Positions 45,654 to 54,774 of a stretch of DNA of 64,000 nucleotides are shown here, one piece after another. Each line of letters opens with the position of its first letter. Within the stretch, counting starts at the first letter, position 1. The stretch is from Tolypothrix brevis GSE-NOS-MK-07-07A (GTDB lineage Bacteria > Cyanobacteriota > Cyanobacteriia > Cyanobacteriales > Nostocaceae). The position numbers and the translations under genes were made by a program. The DNA lies in assembly GCA_019358985.1 (NCBI GenBank), contig JAHHIJ010000001.1, positions 1 to 64,000 on the forward strand, in the 5' to 3' direction. The notes beneath the pieces were generated by a model. That model worked only from the letters and a program-made list of their open reading frames with translations, was not told the origin of the DNA and did not search any database.

Positions 45654-46699
45654 AAAAATTACTTGTAACTGGTTCATCAGGACTAATCGGTTCTGAAGTT
45701 TGCCTACATTTCGCCGCTCAAGGTTGGGCAATTCATGGTGTTGATAATAACCAGAGGGCTGTTTTTTTTGGACCACAGGGAGACACTCGCTGGAATCAAG
45801 AGCGTTTGAAATCTCTAATCAAAAGCTTCGTACATCATGAAGTAGATATTCGCGATCGCCAAGGTGTCCTGGATTTGATTGATAGCCTAAGACCAGATGC
45901 GATCGTCCACGCAGCAGCACAACCCAGCCATGATCGGGCAGCAGCAATTCCCTTTGACGACTTTGACACAAATGCTGTCGGCACATTGAATCTTATAGAA
46001 GCTACTCGTCGATTTGCACCAGAAGCTCCTTTCGTACATTTATCTACTAATAAAGTATATGGGGATGCACCTAACGAGATTCCAATGATGGAGTTGGAAA
46101 AACGCTGGGATTATGCTGACCCAATTTATCACTATGGCATTCCCGAAACATTTCGTATTGACCAATCCAAACATTCCCTATTTGGTGCTTCCAAAGTTGC
46201 TGCTGACATTATGGTGCAGGAGTACGGTCGATACTTTGGTTTGAAAACTTGTTGCTTGCGTGGTGGTTGTCTTACAGGTCCTAATCACTCCGGAGTTGAA
46301 TTGCATGGATTTCTAAGTTATCTCGTGAAATGTAACTTAGAACACCGCACCTACAACATTTACGGTTATAAGGGCAAACAGGTACGCGACAACATTCACT
46401 CTTATGATGTGGCTCGCTTCATTGAAGCTTTTATTCAAGAACCTCGTTGTGGCGAAGTTTACAATCTTGGTGGTGGGAAAGAGAACACATGCTCAATTTT
46501 AGAAGCATTTGATATCGTTGCTTCTCTAAGTGGTAAAAAGATGGAGTATGAGTATGTAGACAAAAACCGCGAAGGCGATCACATCTGCTACTACAGTGAT
46601 TTGCGAAAGATGCAGCAACACTATCCTCAATGGTCAATTACGAAATCCCTAATTGACATCTTTACTGAGATTACTAAAGCTTGGCAGGAGCGATTATAG
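45650..46699 (+). CDS. NAD-dependent epimerase (CDP-tyvelose epimerase-like)
   Basis: A 349-residue extended SDR. NAD site: [11 protein letters not shown] (GxxGxxG at residues 8-14); substrate side: [20 protein letters not shown], and the motif at the catalytic position reads [20 protein letters not shown], with Phe178 where most SDRs have the Tyr of YxxxK (Lys182 is present). The STNKVYG and YGRYFGL segments resemble CDP-paratose/tyvelose 2-epimerases. The product would be an NDP-sugar for this cluster. Overlaps its upstream neighbour by four bases. Confidence 0.82.
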   Translation: MKKLLVTGSSGLIGSEVCLHFAAQGWAIHGVDNNQRAVFFGPQGDTRWNQERLKSLIKSFVHHEVDIRDRQGVLDLIDSLRPDAIVHAAAQPSHDRAAAIPFDDFDTNAVGTLNLIEATRRFAPEAPFVHLSTNKVYGDAPNEIPMMELEKRWDYADPIYHYGIPETFRIDQSKHSLFGASKVAADIMVQEYGRYFGLKTCCLRGGCLTGPNHSGVELHGFLSYLVKCNLEHRTYNIYGYKGKQVRDNIHSYDVARFIEAFIQEPRCGEVYNLGGGKENTCSILEAFDIVASLSGKKMEYEYVDKNREGDHICYYSDLRKMQQHYPQWSITKSLIDIFTEITKAWQERL

Positions 46700-46782
46700 C
46701 AATTTTCAGCTAATTGAACCACAAACTACTATAATCTGGGTAGAGATTGATTGTTTTATTAGATGTCAGTATCGCCCGATAG

Positions 46783-46869
46783 TCGGTGGTGGTTTGTGTA
46801 GTTACCAAGGATGTTGCAGACAAAACAATAGTAGTTGGCAATCCGGCAAAGTTTTTGAGGAATGTATAA
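46783..46869 (+). pseudogene. C-terminal relic of a hexapeptide-repeat acyltransferase
   Basis: The frame reads CVVTKDVADKTIVVGNPAKF and ends LRNV with a stop, the typical close of LbetaH acetyltransferases (VVTKDVPDNTIVVGNPAK). About 29 codons remain, bordered upstream by unrelated sequence with a stop. The rest of the gene has been lost between the epimerase and the next glycosyltransferase, so the cluster once also carried an O-acetyl or N-acetyl transferase. Confidence 0.7.
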
Positions 46870-46871
46870 AT

Positions 46872-48053
46872 ATGATATTAAAAACTAGAAAAAACAGCGA
46901 TACAGTAACTTTAGATAAAGATAATAAAAGCACTAAAATTTTTATTGTATGTTCAGGTCTTGGTCATGTAAAGCGAGGATATGAATCTTTTACTCAAGAA
47001 TGCTTTGATGCTTTATCCCAAGAACCTACCCTTGACATTACCTTGTTTAAAGGTGGTGGAGATTCTTCTGAAAAAGAAATTGTTTTGTGGAACCTAAGAC
47101 GTGATGATAAATTAGCCATATTCTTAGGTGATATTACAGAAATATTATTTCGTAGAGGTGAAGGATATTTTATTGAACAAATAACATTTTTCTTGAGCCT
47201 TGTGCCTCACATCCAAACTAAGAAACCAGATGTTATTTTCTTTAGTGATGAAAATTTAGGTAATTTGTTTTGGTACTGGCGTCGCTTGAGTAAGCAAAAT
47301 TACAAACTTTTATTTTCCAACGGTGGTCCAATACTTCCACCTTTCCCCCGCTGGGATCATGTACAACAACTAGCTCCTATTCATCTACAAAATGCATTAG
47401 AAGCCGGACAACCATCACAGAAACAAACTTTGGTTCCCTATGGTATCGAGATGTCTTCTCAACTGCAAATACTTACACCCAATGAACGAGAAGCTTTACG
47501 CCATAAGCTAGAATTGCCTGAGAAAAGACCTTTGATTGTCTCAGTTGGAGTTATCAGTAAAAATCATAAACGCATGGATTACGTGATTCGTGAGATTGCA
47601 AGTTTGCCTGAACCACGCCCCTATCTTCTCTTACTAGGTCAACAAAATTCCGACTCACCGGAAATTATCAACCTTGGTAATCAGCTATTAGGTGCTGAAA
47701 ACTTTCAGGTACGAACTGTCCCTCAAAAAGAAATGGCAAATTACTACAAAACAGCAGATGCTTTTGTTTTAGCTTCTTTAGGGGAAGGGTTTGGACGTGT
47801 ATTTTTAGAGGCAATGTCTCATGGTTTACCTTGTCTTGCTCACGAGCATAAAGTTATCCGTTTTGTATTGGGTAACAATGAGTATTTAGATAATTTTGAG
47901 ATTCCAGGTAATTTAGCTTCTTTAATACCCCAAGCTCTACAAGACTCTCAGGATATCTCTAAGCGCCAAAGACGTCATGAGTCTGCCTACAATCGCTTTA
48001 GTTGGGACAAATTACGTTTAGATTATGTCAATTTAATTCACAATGTCTTTTGA
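46872..48053 (+). CDS. Glycosyltransferase, GT4 family
   Basis: A 393-residue GT-B enzyme. I choose ATG 46872 because the frame upstream (to 46653) reads antisense-like sequence and the acyltransferase relic ends there; a GAGGA lies about ten bases before the ATG. The C-terminal domain has KRPLIVSVGVISKNHKRMDY, YYKTADAFVLASLGEGFGRV and FLEAMSHGLPCLAHEH, a good E-x7-E GT4 motif. Donor sugar unknown. Its end lies 26 bases before the start chosen for the next gene. Confidence 0.85.
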   Translation: MILKTRKNSDTVTLDKDNKSTKIFIVCSGLGHVKRGYESFTQECFDALSQEPTLDITLFKGGGDSSEKEIVLWNLRRDDKLAIFLGDITEILFRRGEGYFIEQITFFLSLVPHIQTKKPDVIFFSDENLGNLFWYWRRLSKQNYKLLFSNGGPILPPFPRWDHVQQLAPIHLQNALEAGQPSQKQTLVPYGIEMSSQLQILTPNEREALRHKLELPEKRPLIVSVGVISKNHKRMDYVIREIASLPEPRPYLLLLGQQNSDSPEIINLGNQLLGAENFQVRTVPQKEMANYYKTADAFVLASLGEGFGRVFLEAMSHGLPCLAHEHKVIRFVLGNNEYLDNFEIPGNLASLIPQALQDSQDISKRQRRHESAYNRFSWDKLRLDYVNLIHNVF

Positions 48054-48078
48054 CCACTTTTTTGGAGACAAAACGCTA

Positions 48079-48960
48079 ATGAACCAGCTTTTGATAAGTG
48101 TTATTATTCCTACCTACCATCGCAATGACTCACTGGCAGAATGCTTGGATCTTCTAGCACCTGGGGTTCAAAGTTTTCCCGCAGATAGGTACGAAGTAAT
48201 CGTGACTGATGACGGCTATAAAACAACCGCAGAAGAGATGATTCGTGAGCGTTATCCCTGGGTTAAATGGGTTGCAGGTCCCTCTAAAGGTCCAGCAAGT
48301 AACAGAAATAATGGTGCTAAGTATAGTCAAGGTGAGTGGCTGGCTTTTACAGATGATGATTGCTTGCCAAGCCCAAATTGGTTAAGTGCCTATGCAGAAG
48401 CTATTACAGGTGAGTCTCTGGCTTTAGAGGGTGCAATTCATCCTTTAGGGGACTATAACCAGGATTTGTGCGAGTGTCCGATTAATCTTACTGGTGGATG
48501 TTTTTGGTCTGCGAATATTGCAGTAAAGCGATCGCTCTTTGAAGAAATTGGTGGGTTTGATACCAATTATCCTTTAGCTCTGGGTGAAGATATCGATGTA
48601 AAAGAACGCTTGTCAGCATTGACAAAGATTTCTTTTGTGCCGAATGCCCGTGTTGAACACCCAGTAAGGTTAATTTCCTTCAAACAGGCAATAACACGCA
48701 TTCCGAAGCAGGCTGCGGCTAATGCATATCATATGAACAAACATAAAAAAGCTTATGGTCATGAAAATGCGATCGATATAACCTTGTTTCATGCCAAATT
48801 TACCATCGGATTAATTATCAAGCACTTAGTTAAAGGAAAATTCAAACATGCCTTAATAGAGTTTGTGACGTTAGTTATCGGCGTCCCTTTACTTTTTAAT
48901 AATCTTTCGCGTATTGACTCCACAAATGTTGCTAACTCCGATGCCAGCATCTCCGTATAA
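48079..48960 (+). CDS. Glycosyltransferase, GT2 family
   Basis: A 293-residue GT-A enzyme. I take ATG 48079 (MNQLLISVIIPTYHRNDSLA), with GGAGAC 10-16 bases upstream; an ATG at 48043 would overlap the previous gene. The donor site is VTDDGYKTTAEEM with the metal motif FTDDDCLPSPNW (DxD), and SANIAVKRSLFEEIGGFDTN with LGEDIDVKERL is the acceptor/catalytic part. The C-terminal 60 residues may form a membrane-associated helix (HALIEFVTLVIGVPLLFNNL). Confidence 0.87.
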   Translation: MNQLLISVIIPTYHRNDSLAECLDLLAPGVQSFPADRYEVIVTDDGYKTTAEEMIRERYPWVKWVAGPSKGPASNRNNGAKYSQGEWLAFTDDDCLPSPNWLSAYAEAITGESLALEGAIHPLGDYNQDLCECPINLTGGCFWSANIAVKRSLFEEIGGFDTNYPLALGEDIDVKERLSALTKISFVPNARVEHPVRLISFKQAITRIPKQAAANAYHMNKHKKAYGHENAIDITLFHAKFTIGLIIKHLVKGKFKHALIEFVTLVIGVPLLFNNLSRIDSTNVANSDASISV

Positions 48961-49032
48961 AAAGCAGCAAGTAAAACTTAATTTTAGTGTGCCAATAAAT
49001 TTTCATTTTTTCAAACGAGAAACTACTAATAA

Positions 49033-50031
49033 ATGACTATGAACAAGATTCCGAAAATTGTAGTAATGACTCCTATCAAGAATGAAGCATGGATTCTTGA
49101 GCGGTTTTTGTCTGTCACTAGTCAGTTTGCCGATTACATAATTATCGCCGATCAAAATTCCACCGATGAGAGTAAGGCTATTTGTAAAAAATATCCAAAG
49201 GTTATATTAATTGAAAATAAGTCCGAAAAATTCAATGAGGCAGAGCGACAGTTATTGTTACTTCGCACAGCGAGGGAATTAATATCAGAGCCGAAAATTC
49301 TCTTGGCTTTAGATGCTGATGAAATACTAGCCGCTGATGCAATCAAGACTCAAAGTTGGCAAACAATGTTAAAAGCCAAGCCAGGAACAGTATTATATTT
49401 TGAAAAACCGGATCTATTCATAACTACCCATCAATGTGTCAGAACTGGGATCATGACACCCCTTGGCTATGTTGATGACGGATCTGAACATAAGCCAGTG
49501 GCAATTCATAGTTGTAGAGTCCCCGTACCTGATTATGCTGATAGACTACACATCAATGATGTAAAGATTCTGCACTACGCTCTAACTCGTCTAGATGCTC
49601 ACGCTGCAAAGATTCGTCTGTACAGTGTTTTAGAGAATGTATTGGAAATTGGTCATCCAATTGGCAGGCGGTATCGCTATAAATCAAAACAAAATTACAA
49701 TCAGCTTGGTAAAGTAGTAGCTGCTCCTAATGAGTGGTTTACGGGCTGGGAAGATATGGGAATTAATATGCATACCATCGTACATCAAAAATATTACCCA
49801 TACGACTTCGAGGTTCTTCGTTACTTTCACAAGTATGGAGTGCAACGCTTTTGGACGGAAGATATTTGGAAAAATGACTGGGAAACCTGTCGTGAATACG
49901 CTAAGTCATGTGACATGAGTGATATACCCGATTATCAAATCGCGCCAAAACCTAAATTTGTGGATTTATTAATGGATGTATTAGCTAAGTTATATGGTTA
50001 TATAAGTTCGCTTTTGAGATTTTTCTATTAA
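49033..50031 (+). CDS. Glycosyltransferase, GT2 family
   Basis: A 332-residue protein that begins MTMNKIPKIVVMTPIKNEAW and has the GT-A donor half (YIIIADQNSTDESKAICKKY) and ILLALDADEILAADA in place of the metal DxD motif. It resembles the branch of GT2 with KNE..WIL in the first strand, which adds sugars in polysaccharide or surface glycan assembly. It ends with a hydrophobic tail (LAKLYGYISSLLRFFY). Acceptor and donor are unknown. Confidence 0.82.
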   Translation: MTMNKIPKIVVMTPIKNEAWILERFLSVTSQFADYIIIADQNSTDESKAICKKYPKVILIENKSEKFNEAERQLLLLRTARELISEPKILLALDADEILAADAIKTQSWQTMLKAKPGTVLYFEKPDLFITTHQCVRTGIMTPLGYVDDGSEHKPVAIHSCRVPVPDYADRLHINDVKILHYALTRLDAHAAKIRLYSVLENVLEIGHPIGRRYRYKSKQNYNQLGKVVAAPNEWFTGWEDMGINMHTIVHQKYYPYDFEVLRYFHKYGVQRFWTEDIWKNDWETCREYAKSCDMSDIPDYQIAPKPKFVDLLMDVLAKLYGYISSLLRFFY

Positions 50032-50130
50032 TTTATAGCGCTTCACATTTGAATACAATACACGCTTTACCACTTAACTTATCAGTAAGAAAATATATTG
50101 AAACATGAGCAAAATATATAAGGTGTAAAA

Positions 50131-51132
50131 ATGTTTGTGGATATTAAATTAAATAAACCTTTAGTCAGCGTCATTATACCAACTTATAATAGACCAGAGT
50201 ATCTTCAGCAGGCGATCTCTAGTGCTGTCCAACAGACTTATCAAAACATTGAAATTATCATTTCTGATAATTGCAGTACAACAAATACCCAAGCAATAGT
50301 TGAATCTTTTGATGATTCACGCATTCGATTTTGGAGACAACCGACAAATGTCGGAATGTTTGCTAATCAAATGCACGCATTTAAAATGGCGCGAGGAAAA
50401 TATGTTGCCAGTCTCCATGACGATGATATGTGGAACGAAGACTTTTTAGAAAAGCTGATTCCACCGTTAGAAGAACATCCAGATTTAATTTTAGCTTTTT
50501 GCGATCAATATATTATAGATGCAGATGGCGTAATTGATTATCCTGGTACTGAAGGAAATACACGCTTTTATAAACGTGACCAGCTTGCACAAGGAGTTCA
50601 TCAAAATTTAGTCCAAATCGGGTTAGTAGATAAAAGTATACCTACTGCCGCAGCTTGTGTGATTCGCAATGATTTTGTTGATTGGGATAATATTCCTCTT
50701 GAAGTTGGTGGCATGTGGGATATATATCTAGCATACATATGTTCTATATCTGGTCATGGAACTTATTATTATCCAGAACGACTAACTCGTTATCGTGCTC
50801 ATGAGCAAACTGATACGATGCGAAGTGGTAGTCGAGATGCTCAAATAAAAATCCGGAAAGCACAAAACGAAATATTTTGTTACAAACGGTTTATGGAAGA
50901 TAGCAGACTAAAAGAATTTAAGTCATACTTTAAGCAACAATGGTTAGAAGCTAATACAACTTTGGCTATTGGTTTGATGCGAACTAAAAAAGTAGCAGAA
51001 GCACGTCCTTATCTTTGGCGTGTGATTAATGAAGAAAAGTTTAACTTGCGAACTATAGTAGCACTTACAATCAGCTTTACTCCGGAACGTCTAGCCAATC
51101 AATTATTAGGAGGAGAAAAACAATTAAGTTGA
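50131..51132 (+). CDS. Glycosyltransferase, GT2 family
   Basis: A 333-residue GT-A enzyme with a textbook start LVSVIIPTYNRPEYLQQAIS, the donor-binding IIISDNCSTTNTQAI and the metal motif YVASLHDDDMWNEDFLEKL. The C-terminal half carries VGGMWDIYLAY and a helical tail. RBS is weak (AAGGTGT). It lies about 100 bases after the previous gene and 66 before the next. Confidence 0.9.
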   Translation: MFVDIKLNKPLVSVIIPTYNRPEYLQQAISSAVQQTYQNIEIIISDNCSTTNTQAIVESFDDSRIRFWRQPTNVGMFANQMHAFKMARGKYVASLHDDDMWNEDFLEKLIPPLEEHPDLILAFCDQYIIDADGVIDYPGTEGNTRFYKRDQLAQGVHQNLVQIGLVDKSIPTAAACVIRNDFVDWDNIPLEVGGMWDIYLAYICSISGHGTYYYPERLTRYRAHEQTDTMRSGSRDAQIKIRKAQNEIFCYKRFMEDSRLKEFKSYFKQQWLEANTTLAIGLMRTKKVAEARPYLWRVINEEKFNLRTIVALTISFTPERLANQLLGGEKQLS

Positions 51133-51198
51133 TTTAGAAATTTATAATTTCGTAAAAAAACTACACAGTCATCAATTAAATTTAAAGGAAAGTGGTTT

Positions 51199-52416
51199 GT
51201 GAAACTTTGTATAGTTACGCCATATGTGATTAAAGGGGATGGTCAAGGTCGGGCAAACTATGAGATTGTCTGGGAAGCGATTCGTCGCGGACACCAAGTC
51301 ACTTTAGTAGCCAGAAAAGTAGCTCCGGAACTAGAGGAAAATAGCCAGGTTAATTGGGTTTATTTTTCCGTCGAAGGTTATCCAACGCAACTTGTGCGGG
51401 AAATGATGTTTTCCAGGGCAAGCGGTTCTTGGTTGCGTCAGCATCGCGATGAATTTGATTTAGTACAAGTATACGGCGCAATTACTTCGGAGAAAGGAGA
51501 CGTAAATACATCGCAGTTTGTACACACTTCTTGGTTGCGATCGCCTGCACATACATCACGAGTAAACCATAATATTTATGGTGTTTACCATTGGCTGTAC
51601 ACAAATTTAAACAGTTATTGGGAAAAAAAGGCATTTCGTCAAGCGAAAGTGTCAGTGGCAGTATCTGAGAAAATCAAAAATGAATTGGTAGAGGATCTAG
51701 GAATCGAAAGCGATCGCATTCGCGTGATTTTGAATGGTGTGGATGTGGAGGAGTTTGTTCCAGGTGCTACAGACCGACAAAAATTAGGTCTACCAGAAAA
51801 TGTAACTCTAGCGCTTTTTGCCGGTGATATCCGTACCAATCGCAAAAACTTAGATACAGTATTACATGCCTTAGTACAAGTTCCGGAGGTACACTTGGCA
51901 GTTGCCGGCGATACTACCGGCAGTCCTTATCCTGAGCTAGCAGCATCGCTTTCCTTAAGTGAGCGAGTACACTTTTTGGGATTTCGGCGCGATATCGCCC
52001 AACTTATGCAAGGGGCGGATTTATTCGTATTTCCGTCACGTTACGAAGCTTGCACCTTAGTTATGATGGAAGCAATGGCATCAGGACTACCCGTAATTAC
52101 CGCAACTACAGCGGGGGGTGCAGAAATAGTCACACCAGATTGTGGATTTGTTTTGGCAGACTCTGATGATGCCAACGGTTTGGCAGAAGCACTGACTATT
52201 TTAAAAAGCGATCGCCATCTCAGGGAAAAAATGGGTCAAGCAGCCCGCATCATCGCAGAACAAAATACTTGGACTAGTAAGGCTCAAAGCTATGTTGATT
52301 TATTTGAGGAGGTTTTAAATGACCAGTATCACCGTTCTCATACCGACCTATCGCCGACCTCTAGACCTGGTGCGTTGCCTGGAAGCGCTGAAAAAGCAAA
52401 TTCGCCAAGCAGATGA
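51199..52416 (+). CDS. Glycosyltransferase, GT4 family, with extended C-terminus
   Basis: A 405-residue GT-B enzyme from GTG 51199 (KLCIVTPYVIKGDGQGRANY), with AAAGGAAAG just upstream. The GT4 domain holds VSVAVSEKIKNELVEDLGIE, LNGVDVEEFVPG and the donor motif FVFPSRYEACTLVMMEAMAS with GLPVITATTAGG. Homologues usually end around YVDLFEEVL; here the frame runs 34 residues further (from NDQYHRSHTDLS) and overlaps the next gene by 98 bases in another frame. The extension is Ser/Pro-rich and probably not functional. Confidence 0.88.
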   Translation: MKLCIVTPYVIKGDGQGRANYEIVWEAIRRGHQVTLVARKVAPELEENSQVNWVYFSVEGYPTQLVREMMFSRASGSWLRQHRDEFDLVQVYGAITSEKGDVNTSQFVHTSWLRSPAHTSRVNHNIYGVYHWLYTNLNSYWEKKAFRQAKVSVAVSEKIKNELVEDLGIESDRIRVILNGVDVEEFVPGATDRQKLGLPENVTLALFAGDIRTNRKNLDTVLHALVQVPEVHLAVAGDTTGSPYPELAASLSLSERVHFLGFRRDIAQLMQGADLFVFPSRYEACTLVMMEAMASGLPVITATTAGGAEIVTPDCGFVLADSDDANGLAEALTILKSDRHLREKMGQAARIIAEQNTWTSKAQSYVDLFEEVLNDQYHRSHTDLSPTSRPGALPGSAEKANSPSR

Positions 52417-53299
52417 AGTATTGGTAGTGGTGCGTGATACTGATGCGGAAACTTGGACATTTTTGCAAAGCTATAACCTGGAATCGCTGCCACTACGCAC
52501 CGTAACGGTGAAAGTTCCGGGGGTAGTAGCAGCGATGAATGCCGGTTTGGATGTCGCGACGGGGGATATCGTTGCCACAACCGACGACGATGCAGCACCA
52601 CACCCTGATTGGCTGCAACGCATGGAAGCCTACTTTTTGTCAGATAGCAGCATCGGCGCTGTGGGTGGACGCGATTGGCAGTACATAGGTACGCAAATAA
52701 AGGAAGTAGGCGATCGCTTCTGTGTCGGTCGGGTCCAGTGGTTTGGACGGGTGATTGGCAATCATCACTTGGGTGCGGGACCTGCTCGCGAGGTAGACGT
52801 ACTTAAGGGAGTGAACATGGGTTTTCGCGTTTGCGCCCTCAAAGGACTGCGCTATGATGAGCGGATGCTAGGTACTGGTGCCCAAGTACATTTTGAATTG
52901 GCATTCACTTTGTCGTTGAGACGAGCAGGTTGGAAAATTATTTTCGATCCGTTAGTGGCAGTGGATCACTATCCCGCAGAGCGTTTTGATGAAGACCAGC
53001 GAGATAATTTTAATAACATCGCTTGGAGCAATGCTGTACATAATGAAACCCTAGCTTTATTAGAATACTTTTCTTCAGTGCAACGTATTGTATTTGTGGT
53101 TTGGGCAATATTAATTGGTACGGGAAAAGCGCTGGGTTTTGTACAGTGGTTGCGATCGCTACCCAGTGAAGGAAAATTGGCGGGGCAGAAGTGGCAGGCA
53201 TCTATACAGGGACGAATTCAGGGTTGGCAGACATGGCAACAGCACCATAAGACGAAAAACTTCTCAACAAACTACCTGCACCCTGGAGATGTACAGTGA
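52319..53299 (+). CDS. Glycosyltransferase, GT2 family
   Basis: A 326-residue GT-A enzyme. The start ATG 52319 has a strong ribosome site GAGGAGG eight bases upstream, inside the preceding gene. Domains: SITVLIPTYRRPLDLVRCLE, VKVPGVVAAMNAGLDVATG and the metal motif VATTDDDAAPHPDWLQRME, with VGGRDWQYIG downstream. The C-terminal part has one membrane helix (FVVWAILIGTGKALGFVQWL). Its stop overlaps the polymerase start by four bases. Confidence 0.88.
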   Translation: MTSITVLIPTYRRPLDLVRCLEALKKQIRQADEVLVVVRDTDAETWTFLQSYNLESLPLRTVTVKVPGVVAAMNAGLDVATGDIVATTDDDAAPHPDWLQRMEAYFLSDSSIGAVGGRDWQYIGTQIKEVGDRFCVGRVQWFGRVIGNHHLGAGPAREVDVLKGVNMGFRVCALKGLRYDERMLGTGAQVHFELAFTLSLRRAGWKIIFDPLVAVDHYPAERFDEDQRDNFNNIAWSNAVHNETLALLEYFSSVQRIVFVVWAILIGTGKALGFVQWLRSLPSEGKLAGQKWQASIQGRIQGWQTWQQHHKTKNFSTNYLHPGDVQ

Positions 53300-54774
53300 C
53301 TTCCAACCAAATACTTTTTAATCCTTTTTTGAAAGAAAATTATTCTCCAGAAGGGCGATCGCTACAGGGTTGGATCGTCATTTTTGGCTTTTTACTGATT
53401 TCCTTGGCGCTCTACCTTGGTCCGGCTGCCAGTCTGCGCCTAATCTTTCCGATAGTAGCTTTGATTACAGCCGTGTTCCTCTACTTGCGGCATCCCATTC
53501 TTTATCTAGGCTTTACGTGGTGGATGTGGTTTCTCTCGCCGTTATTTGCCCGCTTAGTTGACCTGAAGGTGGGCTGGGACGATACTCGTCAGATGCTCGT
53601 AGCACCTTATTTAGTGGCGTTTGTTACCATAGGCACTTTATTCCGATATCTTCCTAGCGCCTATCGTCTAGGTGGCTTACCTTTTATTTTGGCTTTTGCA
53701 GGGGTATTCTATGGCTTTCTCGTTGGGCTGGTTCAGAACCCACCGGTTCCTGTGGCACGCAACCTCCTGGACTGGTTGATTCCCCTCCTCTTCGGTTTTC
53801 ACTTATTTATTAACTGGCGAGATTATCCTAGTTATCGCCAAAACATTGAGCGCACATTTCTCTGGTGTGTATTGATTTTAGGAGTTTACGGTATATTTCA
53901 ATTCGTGGTAGCTCCTGAGTGGGACAGGTACTGGCTCGTGCAATCAAAACAGACTAGCAGTTCTGGAGACCCTGTACCTTTTGGAATGCGCGTGTGGAGT
54001 ACAATGCACTCAATTGGTCCGTTTGGTGCCACAATGCAGGCTGGTTTGCTGTTATTATTCACCAGAACTGGACCTTTAATTCTTCCGGCGTCAGCATTTG
54101 GCTACGTGTCGTTCTTACTTGCACAAACACGTACCAATTGGGGGGGCTGGTTATTCGGAATGATTATGATTATGGGTTCGGTAAAGGCGCGAATTCAAAT
54201 GCGCTTAATTACCATACTTTTGGTTATGGTCGTGTGTGTCGCGCCATTGCTGACTATTGAGCCAATTTCCACCGTTGTCGCAACTCGTTTTGAAAGTTTT
54301 GCCAATCTTAAAGAAGATAGTAGCTTTAGGGATAGATCGAATATCTATGATAGAAGCCTGACTGTAGCCCTTTCTAACACTCTGGGTAATGGGTTTGGAG
54401 GTGGTTTGAAAATCAACGAAAAAACTGGTCGAATAGAAATATTTGTTATTGACAGCGGCATTTTAGATATGTTTTTCACACTAGGTTGGTTTGGAGCCAT
54501 CCCTTATCTGGGTGGGCTAATTTTGATTATTTATCAAACTTTACAGTATACAGAGTCCCGTTTCGACAGTTTTATAAGTGTTTCCCGCGCGATTGGTGCT
54601 AGTGTCTTTTGTCAGCTAATTATTGGTAGCGGAATGCTGGGTGTATCAGGGATAATTCTTTGGGGATTTTTGGGTATGGCTATGGCAGGGCATAAATACT
54701 ATCAGCATCAAGGGATTACTACAGCTAATCAATCTCAAAGCATGACTGCACTTAATCAGAGGTCTAGTACATGA
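53296..54774 (+). CDS. O-antigen polymerase/ligase-type membrane protein
   Basis: A 492-residue protein with about ten to twelve hydrophobic helices and a large periplasmic loop (about residues 330-395, with FANLKEDSSFRDRSNIYDRS), the layout of Wzy polymerases and WaaL/O-antigen ligases. The helix FGYVSFLLAQTRTNWGGWLF has the Arg found in Wzy_C domains. It probably joins repeat units or transfers the finished chain. Start GTG 53296; it overlaps both neighbours by four bases, the sign of one operon. Confidence 0.85.
   Translation: MTSNQILFNPFLKENYSPEGRSLQGWIVIFGFLLISLALYLGPAASLRLIFPIVALITAVFLYLRHPILYLGFTWWMWFLSPLFARLVDLKVGWDDTRQMLVAPYLVAFVTIGTLFRYLPSAYRLGGLPFILAFAGVFYGFLVGLVQNPPVPVARNLLDWLIPLLFGFHLFINWRDYPSYRQNIERTFLWCVLILGVYGIFQFVVAPEWDRYWLVQSKQTSSSGDPVPFGMRVWSTMHSIGPFGATMQAGLLLLFTRTGPLILPASAFGYVSFLLAQTRTNWGGWLFGMIMIMGSVKARIQMRLITILLVMVVCVAPLLTIEPISTVVATRFESFANLKEDSSFRDRSNIYDRSLTVALSNTLGNGFGGGLKINEKTGRIEIFVIDSGILDMFFTLGWFGAIPYLGGLILIIYQTLQYTESRFDSFISVSRAIGASVFCQLIIGSGMLGVSGIILWGFLGMAMAGHKYYQHQGITTANQSQSMTALNQRSST

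Noticed and set aside
46653-46871. N-terminal extension of the GT4 gene at 46872
   Set aside because: The extension overlaps the epimerase in another frame and the acyltransferase relic; conserved GT sequence begins only after ATG 46872.
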